Assembly (NCBI RefSeq): GCF_947507565.1 | Contig: NC_089182.1 | Location: 3,286,001-3,350,000 of the forward strand | Reading direction: 5' to 3' | Length of the DNA stretch: 64,000 nt | Source of the DNA: Oscarella lobularis | Taxonomy: Eukaryota > Porifera > Homoscleromorpha > Homosclerophorida > Oscarellidae | Shown: positions 34,601 through 53,600 of the stretch, one piece after another | Layout: each line of letters begins with the position of its first letter | Numbering within the stretch: position 1 is the first letter of the stretch | The notes under the pieces: model-generated | What the model was told of the DNA's origin: nothing | Seen by the model: only the letters and a program-made list of their open reading frames with translations | Database searches by the model: none | Translations under genes and position numbers: made by a program

Positions 34601-37600
34601 GTTAACGGTATGTTTAGCTATTCTTGTTGATCGTTGTATTGACTAGGCTTTTTAGGACCTCCGGAAGAGTGCACCATTTTGTCAGTTAAAAGTACTATCG
34701 GCACTCGCGTGGCTTTGACTGTTCAGTGTCTCATCAACGGAAACGCCTCTGTTACTAACTACAGGGTATTCTACAGAGCCTTGTCAGAAGCTTGGTCGTC
34801 GATAGTTGTTACAAAAGCTTTACCAATCGAGGTCTCAGATTTGATTCTATTGGCAAAGTACGAATTCAAAGTGAGCGCGGGAAACGAGCATGGATATGGG
34901 CCAAACAGCAGCACAATCGAAGTGCAGACAGCTGAAGGAGGTACGTGGCGTTTAGTACACGTATTATGTTGTATTGGTACTTCAACAGTCATTTGTTTAC
35001 AGCTCCGTCTGCTCCTTTGAATTTGGACTCGATGTCATTGACGTCCACTTCAGAGATGATAACATGGAGTCTTCCTAAACATCCGAACGGAATGATTAGA
35101 AACTATGTTTTGTTCTATTGGAAAGTTGCCGAAGGAAAGGATTCTTATAACCCCATGATCGCTAATAAATCAAGCACAACTCTTTCGGCGATTCTACGTG
35201 ATCTTGAAGAGTCTGTCAGATACAACGTTTCGGTGCGTACGAATTTTAATGATGTTTCTGAAGAGATGAGGTTTATTTAGGTTTGCGCCGTCACGATTTC
35301 TCAGGGGCCATGCAATAGTATCATAATCAGAATTAGAAATAATACAAAGGAGACCAAAAACGACGCTGATAACAGCTTTGGTAGCAACTCTGGCACTGCA
35401 GTTGCTGTGGCTGTGGTTATTGTAATACTAGCCATAGCGGGAATCATTCTTTCCGTTATCATCGTCAAGTGAGCATTGTGCAGAGTAAATAGAGCAGAAG
35501 ACGATTTTTTACGCGTTTTAGGCGTCGCAGTCAACAGAAGAAGCGTGAAACTTCCGCTATTAAGATGTCCGCAATGGTACGCTTCGGGGATGACGACGAC
35601 GACGACGACGACGACGAAGATTCGCCTACTGCCGGTAAGAAGAAAGAGTTATTGGCTCTGTTAAGTACTGCAGGATATACAAGTACTTGCTTTTGGTAGC
35701 TTCCTTATCAGTGGAGGTGTACGAAGGCAGTACAGCTCTTTTGTCTAGCAATGTCGCTGCAAATTACGAAATTAAATGGTATCGAGGACAGACACGTTTT
35801 CCAGGAAAAGACACGCGTTTTCAGCAGCTTTCCCATGGGGATCTTCAGATCACGGCGGTTCGTAGTAGCGATTCCGGTACTTACCGAAGGGCTGTGCACA
35901 GCAAGGCTGGAGTTGATGAACAGACCGTTGAGCTTATTGTGAAGCCAGTTGAAGACCAATTGGACGGATTTTCTGGATTGGGTAATAACGGAATTAAGTT
36001 CTTTACTTTCATTCCAGATTAAAATATCTAGCAACTGGCAAACCAATTCGCGCAAGGTCAGAAACGCACGAAGTGCAGTTGGATGACTTTCTTGATCACG
36101 TCACCGCTATGAATGAGTCAGGGGGGTCTGGATTTACTGAGGAATTTAAGGTCCGAATGGCCTATGACAACGTCCTGTAATCTAATTCCATCTGTAGGAG
36201 CTGGAGCAAGCAGGTACTGAGGTGGAACTGACTACTATCGCATCTTCTTCAAATGGGAAAAAAAATCGCTACAAAAATATTCTGACTTGTAAAGTCGTTC
36301 TCTTGCACAACGTTATTATTGATGACCTCTACAGATGATCATGCTCGTGTTGTTTTGAAACCTGTGCCCGGCGCTGATCCGCTCAAATGCGATTACATTG
36401 CAGCTGCTTATGTTGACGTGAGTCACTTCAATCTTCACTGAACGAGAGAACTCAACTGAATGCGTTTTATAGGGCCATTGCATTCCAAAGAAATACATCG
36501 CTTCGCAAGGTAGTACTCAAGTTGAAAGATAACCTCGTAACATCGTTATTCGCATGTAGGGCCAACCAAGAATACGGCGGGAGACATGTGGCGTATGATC
36601 TGGGCTGAAAATGTCAAAGTCATTGTGATGCTTACACACTTGATTGAAGGAAGCGGCAAGGTAATCGTTTTCCTTCTGTATTTCACTATCTGTAACTCTT
36701 TTATGAGTTCAGATTAAATGCTGTCAGTACTGGCCTTTGGATGTTGGAACAACGCAAAATTTTGAAGGATTTGATGTCACCTTGGAGAGTATTGAACAGT
36801 TTGCAGAGTATGACATCAAGTCTATTAGAATCGTCTTGGTAAAGGTTAGAAAGCATGCACAACGTCTTTTTGCTACTGCGGCACAACACAGGCCTTTCTA
36901 TGTATAGGGAAAAGAAACGAGATATCTAAAACTGTATCACTTCACTGCTTGGCCTGATCACGGTGTTCCAAAATTTTCCACGGGGCTGCTTGGTTTTATT
37001 AAGAGAGTGAACAGAGAACTACCTAAGAACTCTGGTCCTATGGTAGTTCATTGCAGGTTTGCATTGATTAGTTTTAGATCAATTTTTTTCTTTCAAATTT
37101 CATAAATTTTGTGTCAGTGCTGGAGTTGGACGTACAGGCACGTTTATCGTGATTGATCAGATGCTCGAAAAAATCAGCGAAGGGCTTCCGATTGACGTCT
37201 TCAGTGCCGTGAAGTCTCTCAGGACTCGACGCCAAGAAATGGTTCAAGGCGAAGTAAGACTCGTCGCTACTGCAGTATATAACATAAGCCAATGGATTCG
37301 CTATAGGTTCAATATGTTTTCATATATATTGCACTACTTGAAGCCGTCTTGTGCGGCAAAACTCAAATTCCGGTGCAGAATCTTCGCTTAGCATTTTCCA
37401 AGCTATCTGAAGAAGACGGCAAAGGTCGAAGTGGATTTGAACGCCAGTATATGGTAAATATGAACAGCTTGGGTGTTGCATAGGACGTCACGTATCTTTT
37501 TAGGTTTTACAGACAACCAGGGCTAATGTCAACAAGGCTCTGTGCGAGTCCGGGCTCCATCCTACCGTGCAGAAGAAAAACCGATACCCGGAAATTGTTC

Positions 37601-38640
37601 CACGTGATTTTTTAATACCCCAATCCGCTATGTTTGTTGAGTACAATTTTAGTTGATACTGAGAGAGTCGTCTTGCGTTTGGAGGAAGCCGGATCTGGTG
37701 ACAGTAGCGCTCTGTGCGTGAATGCGGCAGCTGATTATATCAATGCGAGCTATGTCAATGTAAGCAAAGGTTTTTTGGTCTAGCAGAGAATTACGAAAGT
37801 TTTTATCAGGGCTACCGTCGTCAAAATGCGTTTATAGTGACTCAGGGACCGCTGGAAAATACCGTGAACGACTTCTGGAAAATGGTGTGGGAACAGGATA
37901 CATACACAATCGTCAACTTGACTCAGCTGATTGAAGACGGCAATGTCGGTTGAAAAAATTCGAATACAAGCATCAGTTCATATTATCTGATATAGGAAAT
38001 GTGCTATCAGTATTGGCCAAAGACAAAAGCTCGCTACGGTTCATATAAAGTTGAAATTAATAGCCAAAATTCTTCTGACTCTTACATCGTGAGGAAAATC
38101 AACGTCAGGAAGGTTTGTTGCTAGAACCTTCTCCTCTTCCTATCTTACCTATAATGTAGGGTTCTGAAGTGAGAACGGTTCGTCAGTTTCACTTTACTGC
38201 CTGGCCAAATGACGAGTGCCCTACATCAGCAACTCACCTACTTGAAATGATGGCGCAGATTGAAAAATGGCAACAAAAGACAGGCAACAATGTCATCACC
38301 GTTCATTGCAAGTGAGTTTTCTGCGCGTGTCTAATGGATGGCTATCTAGAAGAGCGGCTATTTCCATAGCAATGGTATTGGTCGTTCTGGTGTGTTCTGC
38401 ACTATTGTTTCTGTGATTGAGGAAATGAAGGTGGAGAATGTGATTGATGTATTCTACAAAGTGAAATCGCTGCGCATCAAGAGGCCTGGGGTAGTGCAGA
38501 ACGTTGTGAGTGTACACTGGCGACCATAAAATTGAATCATTATTCAAATATTTAATTATTATCAGGATCAATATAAGTTCTGCTACAAGGCGATTCTCGA
38601 CTACACTAAGGGCTTTGATACCTATGCGAATTTCAAGTGA
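31697..38640 (+). CDS. Receptor gene 2: receptor tyrosine phosphatase, full ectodomain
   Basis: Transmembrane phosphatase. Order: signal peptide (31697-31772, [19 protein letters not shown]), F5/8C (31904-32383), Ig (32438-32719), TSP1 (32774-32908), F5/8C (32962-33360), Ig (33407-33739), TSP1 (33798-33944), Ig (33997-34302), Ig (34353-34607), FN3 (34656-34940), FN3 (35003-35232), membrane exon from 35281 ([18 protein letters not shown] then KRR). A basic exon with nine Asp in a row follows. Then comes an Ig-like exon (35700-35981) on the cytoplasmic side, and two PTP domains. D1 has [23 protein letters not shown] and an intact [10 protein letters not shown] (split by an intron), so it should be active. 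D2 has [12 protein letters not shown] and HCNNGIGRSG but WPND in place of the WPD loop, so it is probably a weak or dead regulatory domain. The gene ends YANFK. No break was found. Confidence 0.88.
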
Positions 38641-39040
38641 CAGCGTTGCTAGTTAGAAACTACTCTGAACTTTGATGTAACTTTTCCTTTTCTCTTCTGT
38701 TCACTCAGATAGGCGTTTTTGCTTGTTTCTTGAAGGATAGCATGAGAGATACGCACGGTAATGACTGGGTTGATTGGGTTTTCTGCAAATATGGCAGAAG
38801 ATTCCGTTAATCGTTGATCGTTTCTTTTCGCACGCCTCTTCGGATTGAAGGGATCGGTTGAGAGGCCCGCACAGTTCAGCTTGAGGCGTCATCGCGACGG
38901 ATCGAGAGATTAGCCACTAATCTCTCGGGACTCATCTCCGTCCCGGAAGTTTGGACGAGTGCTACACTCTCTTTGTCCTCTCGCCTCGTTTCAGCAACCA
39001 CCCGACTCCGCGGACTACGGAACTACGTTCGAGCGTTGTA
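38641..39040 (+). promoter_or_regulatory. 5' flank of receptor gene 3
   Basis: Contains the perfect palindrome GAGATTAGCCACTAATCTC (38906-38924) inside the leader block shared by the cluster. The first about 150 bases are probably the 3' end of gene 2. No other gene is seen. Confidence 0.55.
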
Positions 39041-41319
39041 ATGACTTGGTTTCTTTCGTTAGTGCTGAGACTGGCAACGACGCTGACGATTTTTGGGCTT
39101 GATCAAGTCTGTGGAGGTGAGAGGAAGAACTTTATGGCGTACGCATACGGGTTTAGAGAAGGAAGTGAGTCTGGATGCAAAAATGCTGAATTTTAGCGTC
39201 GGTCTGGCAACATCTGAGGGAAATACTTCCTACGCACAGGCAGTGGATGGTCATTTGGGGCAGAAATGGTCCGAGTGCGCCAATTCTGCTCTAGCCCCTT
39301 CTCGTCCTGTGTGGTTGACTATTGATCTGGGTCGTCTCTACTCCGTAAACAACGTCAAAATGCTTTCTCGCGGAAATTACGGAAGAGAGTCTGAGATCTA
39401 CGTGGGAAAGAGCAAGCAAAGGGAAGTATCGACCCAACCAAAGATCACAAGTGTGGTGATAAATATCCTATTGGTGTAGCTCCAACGACTTTGACTGACT
39501 TTCCTTGCTCTCCTTCTGGTTGGATTCGATATGTTACCATTCACCATAATGATAATGCAAGCTCCCATGGCTATTATCTGCAAGTTTGTGAAGTTGAAGT
39601 GTATTACAACAAGAACGAAGGTACGGCAAACATCTGAGCGCAATTGCCGTTAAGAATAGGGTTTAATTTAGATGACGATGTTACCATAAAAAATCTTACT
39701 AGTTTTCCTATTACAAGCGTTGGTGAGATTGCAGTGTGCGGTTCATCCAAAGGAAATTTTGGCCCAACATGGACATTTCCAAATGGAACGAAAGTTCCAA
39801 TACAGAACTCGTCAGCAATTCAACAAACTAAGAGTTCACCAGAATTCAAACTACTTCGTCTAAATTATCTGGACTCCGTCGTTTTAAATGGCAACTACAG
39901 ATGCGTGTACACTGCAAACGGCGCCAAGAAAACGAAAACGGTCAATGTCATTAGTAAGAAATTCAGAGCTAAAGACGTACTCAATGACTAATGTATGTAT
40001 TTCTTGTAGTTGGTTGTCACGCAACGTCATGGTCGACGTGTTCATCGTTATGCGGGAAAGGAATACGGACGAGAACTATCACTTCATCTCAAAGCAGGGA
40101 CTGCTCTTCTTTCAAGTCATCAGAAGTGTGCTGGACTACAGATTGTAAGTACTTCATTGTTCTGTTGAATTTCTCTTGTAATATGAGCCATTTTTGAGGC
40201 GGAGAAATTGATATGAAAAATGCAGTTGCTACTCATGGGCCATTCTCAAAACTCTCCGCCTCACGAGCAATCGATGGCAACGTCAGTTCATGTTCTGCAG
40301 CGTATGCGTCATCTTCTCCGTGGTTACGTGTCGATCTAAAGACCGTTTATTTAATTACAAGCGTTGAAGTGTTATTTGATTCTAGTGGAGGAGACGGCGC
40401 GGTAGTTCGGGTGGGAAGCAATTTGTTTAATAATGGCAATGTTAAGTGGAATCGTCCTAACTTTCCTAATGGAATAATCAGAAGTTACACGGTGATTTAC
40501 CAAAAAGCTGCCGCAGAGAAACATGATCTTTATAAAGTCATCGTCGTTAAATCGAATTCTCTTTTGGTGAATCTAACTGACCTTCAAGATTCTGTTTCGT
40601 ATATTGTATGGGTACGTGTTCTAGTAAGCGCTATTTTGATCCGTATGCATTCTTTCAAATTTAGGTTTGCGCTGTAACGATTTCTCCAGGTCCCTATGAA
40701 AGTATAGCAATGACCACCGCACCAGAAGGTTAGACTAGACTACAAATTTACCTTCTATTTTCAAACCATTTTTTTCATTTTTCAAGCACTGAGACCTTTA
40801 AGTGAAGAGAGAGAGAAATTGCCTAGAGCCCCTTTGTTTAGCTCTGTTACAGTGGCTTCTACAGTTCTATTTGTCATTACTCTCATCGCCTTCGTTGTCC
40901 TCGTTGTGATGTATGTTCGACTTCGCAAGAGGCCGAAGAAGTCATACTGTACGGGTGACAAGACAAATCTTTACGAAATGCCCAGCAAAGTGGGCGGTAA
41001 AGGGGACATTGTGCCTCACCCAATGACGCGGTCCAGCGCATATGAAGAAACAACAATACTCAAGAAACAAAACGGTATTTGATAAGCTACTAGAGAATGA
41101 TGGCCCGGTGTTCACCGTGTTGCCATCATGCAGAGCCTCCCACCGCTTACCGTACGCGAGTGCATAACATAGTGTGACGTCATAGTTTTTATGCTGTCAC
41201 ATATTCACGTTGTCATTACAGCCGTTAGCTACTACTAGTACAGCTCGGTCCTACCTACATACTGTAAATACAGTACTTGCATGATTGCTGTGTTTTCCTA
41301 ATTAGGCGCTTTTCTGACG

Positions 41320-42007
41320 TACAGTACAGTGCGTGCCAGCATAAATGGCCACAAAACGCGCGCTAAGATCACTGTAGATCACTCGCTGCAAGACATACAG
41401 TGTCACTGTGTGTCAACGAAAATCGCTCTAATGCCTATTTTAAACAGGGATGTCAGTTTGACTTTTGTGGGACGTACTCCCAAAGATTTAAATTTTTTGC
41501 AAGTTTAGCGCGCGCTAATTTTGTAAAGGAAAGATCATTTTCAAATTCGCCGATAATAAATTTCTAAACAATGCACGTGAGAAGCCATTTATAGAGTGAG
41601 TTTCTTTCTAACTTGATCCCTAACGGAAAAAAATGCATTTCTATTTACGTCACGTGACATCCGTTTCTTTCCACCGAATTACTGTATTGAAAATCAAAGA
41701 TAATGAAGTTTTAGAAAATGGTATAAAGTGACAGATGAGTTTATGAAAGCCGTCATATGTTGTTTGAAACTGGAAAAAAAACGAACTTTTCTGTGTTCTT
41801 AGCAAAACGTATAGAAACGTTGTCTGCGGTGAAATCAAAACCGTTTTCTTACAAAATAGACGTAAATAGAAATGCTAGACTTCATTGGAAATCCTTGATG
41901 TGACGATCAAACGTCAAAACTACGCCAAATGTAAACTACGCTCTGAATTCCTCGCGCGCTACTAAAAGTCCCGTTTGGCCATTTATGCTGGCACGCACTG
42001 TACTGTA
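41320..42007. mobile_element. Tc1/mariner-like MITE in gene 3 last intron
   Basis: A 32-base perfect terminal inverted repeat bounds the element: left 41320-41351, right 41976-42007. The ends read TA-CAGTACAGTGCGTGCCAG and its reverse complement, so the TA dinucleotides look like the target-site duplication of Tc1/mariner elements. The subterminal parts also contain inverted GCGCGC stretches. At about 0.69 kb, with no transposase frame, it is a non-autonomous MITE. It sits inside the terminal intron of receptor gene 3. Confidence 0.85.
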
Positions 42008-42281
42008 TTTGATAATGTGCTCTGTATTTGAGGAGGACCTACGGGTCATATTTCCTGTTACCCGTACACGCGTACATACCCACCCATATACTGTACATGT
42101 GACTGGATACTTTTGATTGTGACGTCAGAGCGTGACAATCAAAACTGTCGTTTCGGTTTCTCAGCGCATTTATAACACGGAAAATAGCACAGATCAATTG
42201 GAAATAAGGGTTTCTAAGCATTTTTTCCGTTTATGAAAGAAAAAACGCTTTATTCGGGTCGTAAATCGAACAGACATACAT

Positions 42282-42324
<43 letters not shown>
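42282..42324. repeat. (ACAG)n microsatellite
   Basis: About ten ACAG/CAGA units in a row, in the last intron of receptor gene 3 downstream of the MITE. Confidence 0.9.
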
Positions 42325-42473
42325 CTTCAGGTCCTAAGATCACGTTTGAGAGAGCCTCCCTCCTTCGTTATACGGGCTCCACCCGTACAACTGCGGTGGT
42401 CGGCTCCAATATAGCAAAGGATTCCGTTGACCAAACGTATGCTGAAATTGGTACGCCAAAGAATGATAATTAG

Positions 42474-42825
42474 ACCAAACTCAAGGTTGTTTCAGTCAAT
42501 TTTTGTTGCGTTTGAATTTGTTTGTTTTGCATCCGTCAAGAACTAGATAAATAGTTAGACTAACACAGTGGTTTTTAGTGATGATCATTGATTATTTCTT
42601 TACGCGCGCCTCTTTCGGATCCCCGGATAACCATGGCCTATCTGAAGGGATCGGTTGAGAGGCCCCGCACAGTTCACCTTGAGGCGTCGTCGCGACGGAT
42701 CGAGAGATTAGCCACTAATCTCTCCGTCCCGGAAGTTTGGGCGAGTGCTACACTCTCTTTGTCCTCTCGCCTCGTTCTACGACCACCCGACTCCGCGGAC
42801 TACGGAACTACGTTCGAGCGTTGTA
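42474..42825 (+). promoter_or_regulatory. 5' flank of receptor gene 4
   Basis: Leader block nearly identical to that of gene 3, with the perfect palindrome GAGATTAGCCACTAATCTC at 42704-42722. No gene is seen. Confidence 0.55.
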
Positions 42826-50081
<7,256 letters not shown>

Positions 50082-50666
50082 CGACGTTTCTAGTTAGAAT
50101 TTTGACGTAACTTTTTTCTTCTGTCTACTCAGCTTCGCGTTCGTTGTTTTCTTTGCTTCTAGGTAGATCCGCATCCGGGTTTCGTGAGATTTTTCGGAAA
50201 ATGTTCACAGACGCGCACAGGCGGCTATCTCTGTCTGGAAAGTTTCGGCGCGTTTTACTTTGGTCTCTCGTCGTGTTTCTGCTGCTATCGGGCTCTCCGG
50301 CTGATCAGACGCTGCCTCTACTTGACTATGACTTACTCTTGTTGTTTCTGCTAAGACTGGCAGGGATCGTGGCGTTTTTTGGACTTTTTCAAGTCTCTGG
50401 AGGTAGGTAGACTTCGACAGTTCACCTTCGAGTTCGATCGTCCTTGAATGCGCTCGTCGCGTGAGAATTAAAATGATTACGGTTACGCGTCGAATCGGAT
50501 GAAAGATCGGTTGAGGCGTTGCCGCGACGGATCCAAAGATTAGTTGCTGATTTCTCAGAGCTTGTCTCCGTCCGGGAAGCTTGGGCGAGTTCTAAGTCTC
50601 ACGCTCGTCTGGCTGCGGTTCGTCGTCCTCTCGCCTTGTTTCAGTGACCATCCGACTTCGCGAACT
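50082..50666 (+). other. 5' region of receptor gene 5 with an alternative signal exon
   Basis: A second signal-type exon lies at 50202-50402. It has an open frame from ATG 50202 (MFTDAHRRLSLS), a hydrophobic stretch LLWSLVVFLLLSGSP, then the family ending LRLAGIVAFFGLFQVSGG and the same phase-1 donor GGAG|GTAGGT. It could be an alternative first exon of gene 5 or the leftover of a deleted gene. The main leader block follows, with a degenerate palindrome near 50536. Confidence 0.45.
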
Positions 50667-53600
50667 ATGGAACTACGTTCGAGCGCTGTCGTGGCTTGGT
50701 TTCCTTCGTTACTGTTGCAACTGGCAACGATATTGACGATTCTTGGGCTTGATCAAGTCACTGGAGGTAAGTAGGGGAATTCGCATGTCAAATTCACTCG
50801 TTTGGGCTCTTGGAAAATTTAGTTCGGTACTGTACGAAATTTTCACTTCTGTACAAACCCATATTATAGTAAATGGTTTTCTGTTTAGAGACAAAATTGA
50901 CTCTGGATAAGGCAATACTCAAATTTCAAAACGTTCGGCAAACTACGGAAGGAGGACTATCAAGAGGAGCTTCTTTTGCTAAGGCAGTGGATGGTCATTT
51001 TGGGCAAAACTGGAAAGATTGCGCCATTTCTGCTTTTGCCCCTACTCGTCTGTTGTGGTTATCGATTGATCTGGGTCGTCTCTACTCTGTAAACAACGTC
51101 GCAATGCTATCTCGTGGACAGTACGGAACAGAGTCTGAGATCTACGTGGGAAAGACTGCTATGAGCGGAAGTATCGACCCAGCCAAAGATCACAAATGTG
51201 GCACCAAATTTCCTAATGGTACAGCTCCAACGACTTTAAACAGCTTTCCTTGCTCTCCTGTTCGTTGGATTCAATATGTTACCGTTCGCCGTCAAGTTCC
51301 TGGAAGCAGCATTGGCGAGTATCTGCAAGTATGTGAAGTTGAAGTGTATTACAACGAGAACGAAAGTACGGCAAACGTCTAAACACGCCACCGTTAAAAA
51401 CAGGGTTCTAATTTAGATGACGGTGTTATGATAACGAAAGCGAGTACTTCATTAATTGGCAAGATTGCGCTATGCGGTTCACCTAAAGGAGACTTTGGTC
51501 CGACGTGGAAATTTCCGAATGGAACAAACGTTTCAACAAAGAAATCGGCAATTCAACAAACGAATGGTTCACCAGGATTCAAGCAATTGCGACTAAATTC
51601 TCTGAAATCCGATCTTTTGAATGGCGACTACAAATGCGTGTACATGGCAAACGGCGTCAAGAAAACGAAAACGGTCAATTTAGAGTGTGAGGATAAGCCG
51701 CTGTCATTGAAAGAAAACTGTTTTATTTGTTTGTAGTTGGTTGTGGAGCAACTTCGTGGACGGCGTGTTCATCATCATGTGGAAAAGGACAGCGGATGAG
51801 GACTGTCACTCGGTACAGGAAGAACGATTGCTCATCTTTGAAATCATCAGCAGTGTGTTGGACTACAGATTGTGAGTGTTTTCTGACGAGTCTTCTTGCT
51901 ACCTGAGCGTTTTTAGGCGGGAGAATTAATATGAAAAATGCAAAGGCTACGTTTGTAGGAGGGTCAGCGTTGTCAGCATCACTGGCCATAGATGGGAAAC
52001 TGATGGGAAATTTATGCGCTGCAACTTTGGAGTCAACTTCTCCGTGGTTGCGAGTTGATCTGAAGACGGTTTATTTGATTACAGGCGTTGAAGCGTCATT
52101 TTGGTTGAACCGAGGAAACGGCGCGGTAGTTCGAATAGGAAGTAATTTGACTAATAATGGCAATGATAATCTAAAGTGCGGTCAGCCAATAAGCAATTCA
52201 GCGTCTGGAACGTGGACAAGAACTGTTTGTTCACCTCCAATCTGGGGCCGATACATTAACGTACAGAATATCTTCTCAAGCCAAGATTATTTAAGCGTGT
52301 GTGAATTGAGAGCGAACTACAGTAAGAAATGTGGCTCTAATCAATTCATCTATTCATTGAATTGTTTATAAAAATAGCACTTGACGTTGGCATTCTCTAC
52401 AATGATTCTTCTGTTGCGTCTGGAGAAGTTTACTCGTACGCCGAGGAGCTTTCCGTTCCATTTCTGTGCGGCGTCAATCCAGATTCAACGAACTTCAATT
52501 CGCTGCTCAACATTCAGTGGAAATATGGCAACAATGGTAACCCAATTCCTGCGTTGTCATCAAAGTCTGATGTTGAACAATCTAAAACGAATAATCTGTC
52601 AAGTCTACATATAAGAAGGGCTCCGTCAGGTGACCAAAACTACTCTTGTCACTTTACGTGGATCGATCAAACAAACAAAAGTCTCGTGTTCAACCTAAAG
52701 ATCAACGGTGGAACAGCAATTAAGCATAACAGATTGACTCTCTAAAGCGTGTGTTTGTAGTTGATTGTAGGTGGAGCGAGTGGTCGGTATGTTCTGCACA
52801 ATGTGGCGTGGGAAGAAGATCTCGAACATCCGACGATTCAGTGAGAAAACATCGCGGAAAATCGTGCATCGGATCCTCAATGGAAGTCTGTGACACTGGA
52901 ATTCCCTGTACGTAAATTCTAAGCAACGGAATGTAATAATCGCATCATTTTGAAGGTTCTCCAACTCCCGTTGACACTTTGGTAATTGCTCAAGAAGGTC
53001 AGAAAGCTAAACTAGAGTGTGAAGCATATAGTCAACTGGCGACGCCTATTGAATTTGAGTGGTTCAAAAATGGCTTGAAATTGACCGATCTTTCACTAAC
53101 AACTTCTGCCAATTTGACAGCGGGAAAATACCGAGGAACGCTGACATTTGCGTCTGTCAAAAAGACAGCGAGCGCATTTTACACTTGCAAAGCTCGTGGG
53201 GTACGCGGTCTCAGTAATTCATCGACGGCAATAACGCTCAATGTCACTTGTAAGTTTGTCGTGTTTCTCGCGTTAACTTACATGTGTTTCTTTTACAAAG
53301 ATCCTCCTCAAAATGTCAAAGTGATCGCAAATTCCACGGAGTTTGTGAAAGGAAAGAGGATAATTCTAAATTGCAGTGCCGAAGCAAATCCTTTGTCTCA
53401 CCGTTACTCGTGGTGGAAAGACGGTCAATTATTAAAAGCGGGGTCAGAGTCACAATTTCTCTTTTCAAAGTTGAATTACTCTGATAACGGAGCGTATAAA
53501 TGCGAGGCGAGAAATTCAGTGAATTCATCTATGTCAGGCGAATTCGTTCTTGTCGTCAAAAGTATGCCGAGCTTTTCCCCAATTGTGTGCTTTTAGCAAA

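Larger units (their letters stand above)
39041..42473 (+). pseudogene. Receptor gene 3: short-tail receptor, degenerate
   Basis: Signal exon 39041-39116 (MTWFLSLVLRLATTLTIFGL), F5/8C 39157-39620, Ig 39672-39953, TSP1 40010-40144, then a chimeric exon 40199-40611, membrane exons 40665-40728 and 40787-41074, and last exon 42415-42473. Two defects are visible. In the first F5/8C domain the block between the KS of YVGKS and GSID is shortened by 7 bases (about 39411-39420) and the frame is lost; the downstream sequence continues as good F5/8C in another frame. In exon 40199-40611 the second F5/8C stops half-way (SNLFNNGNV) and runs in frame into the second half of an FN3 domain (FPNGIIRSYTVIYQK), removing two thirds of the ectodomain. 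The tail keeps NLYEMPSK, SSAYEETT and QTYAEIG. The last intron has been enlarged by a MITE. Probably a pseudogene, unless the frameshift is an assembly error. Confidence 0.75.

Noticed and set aside
35589-35615. GAC repeat encoding nine Asp in gene 2 juxtamembrane exon as a separate functional element
   Set aside because: Most simply a microsatellite expansion in a tolerant linker; genes 4 and 5 have only DEDP or DEDS there. Mentioned with gene 2 only.
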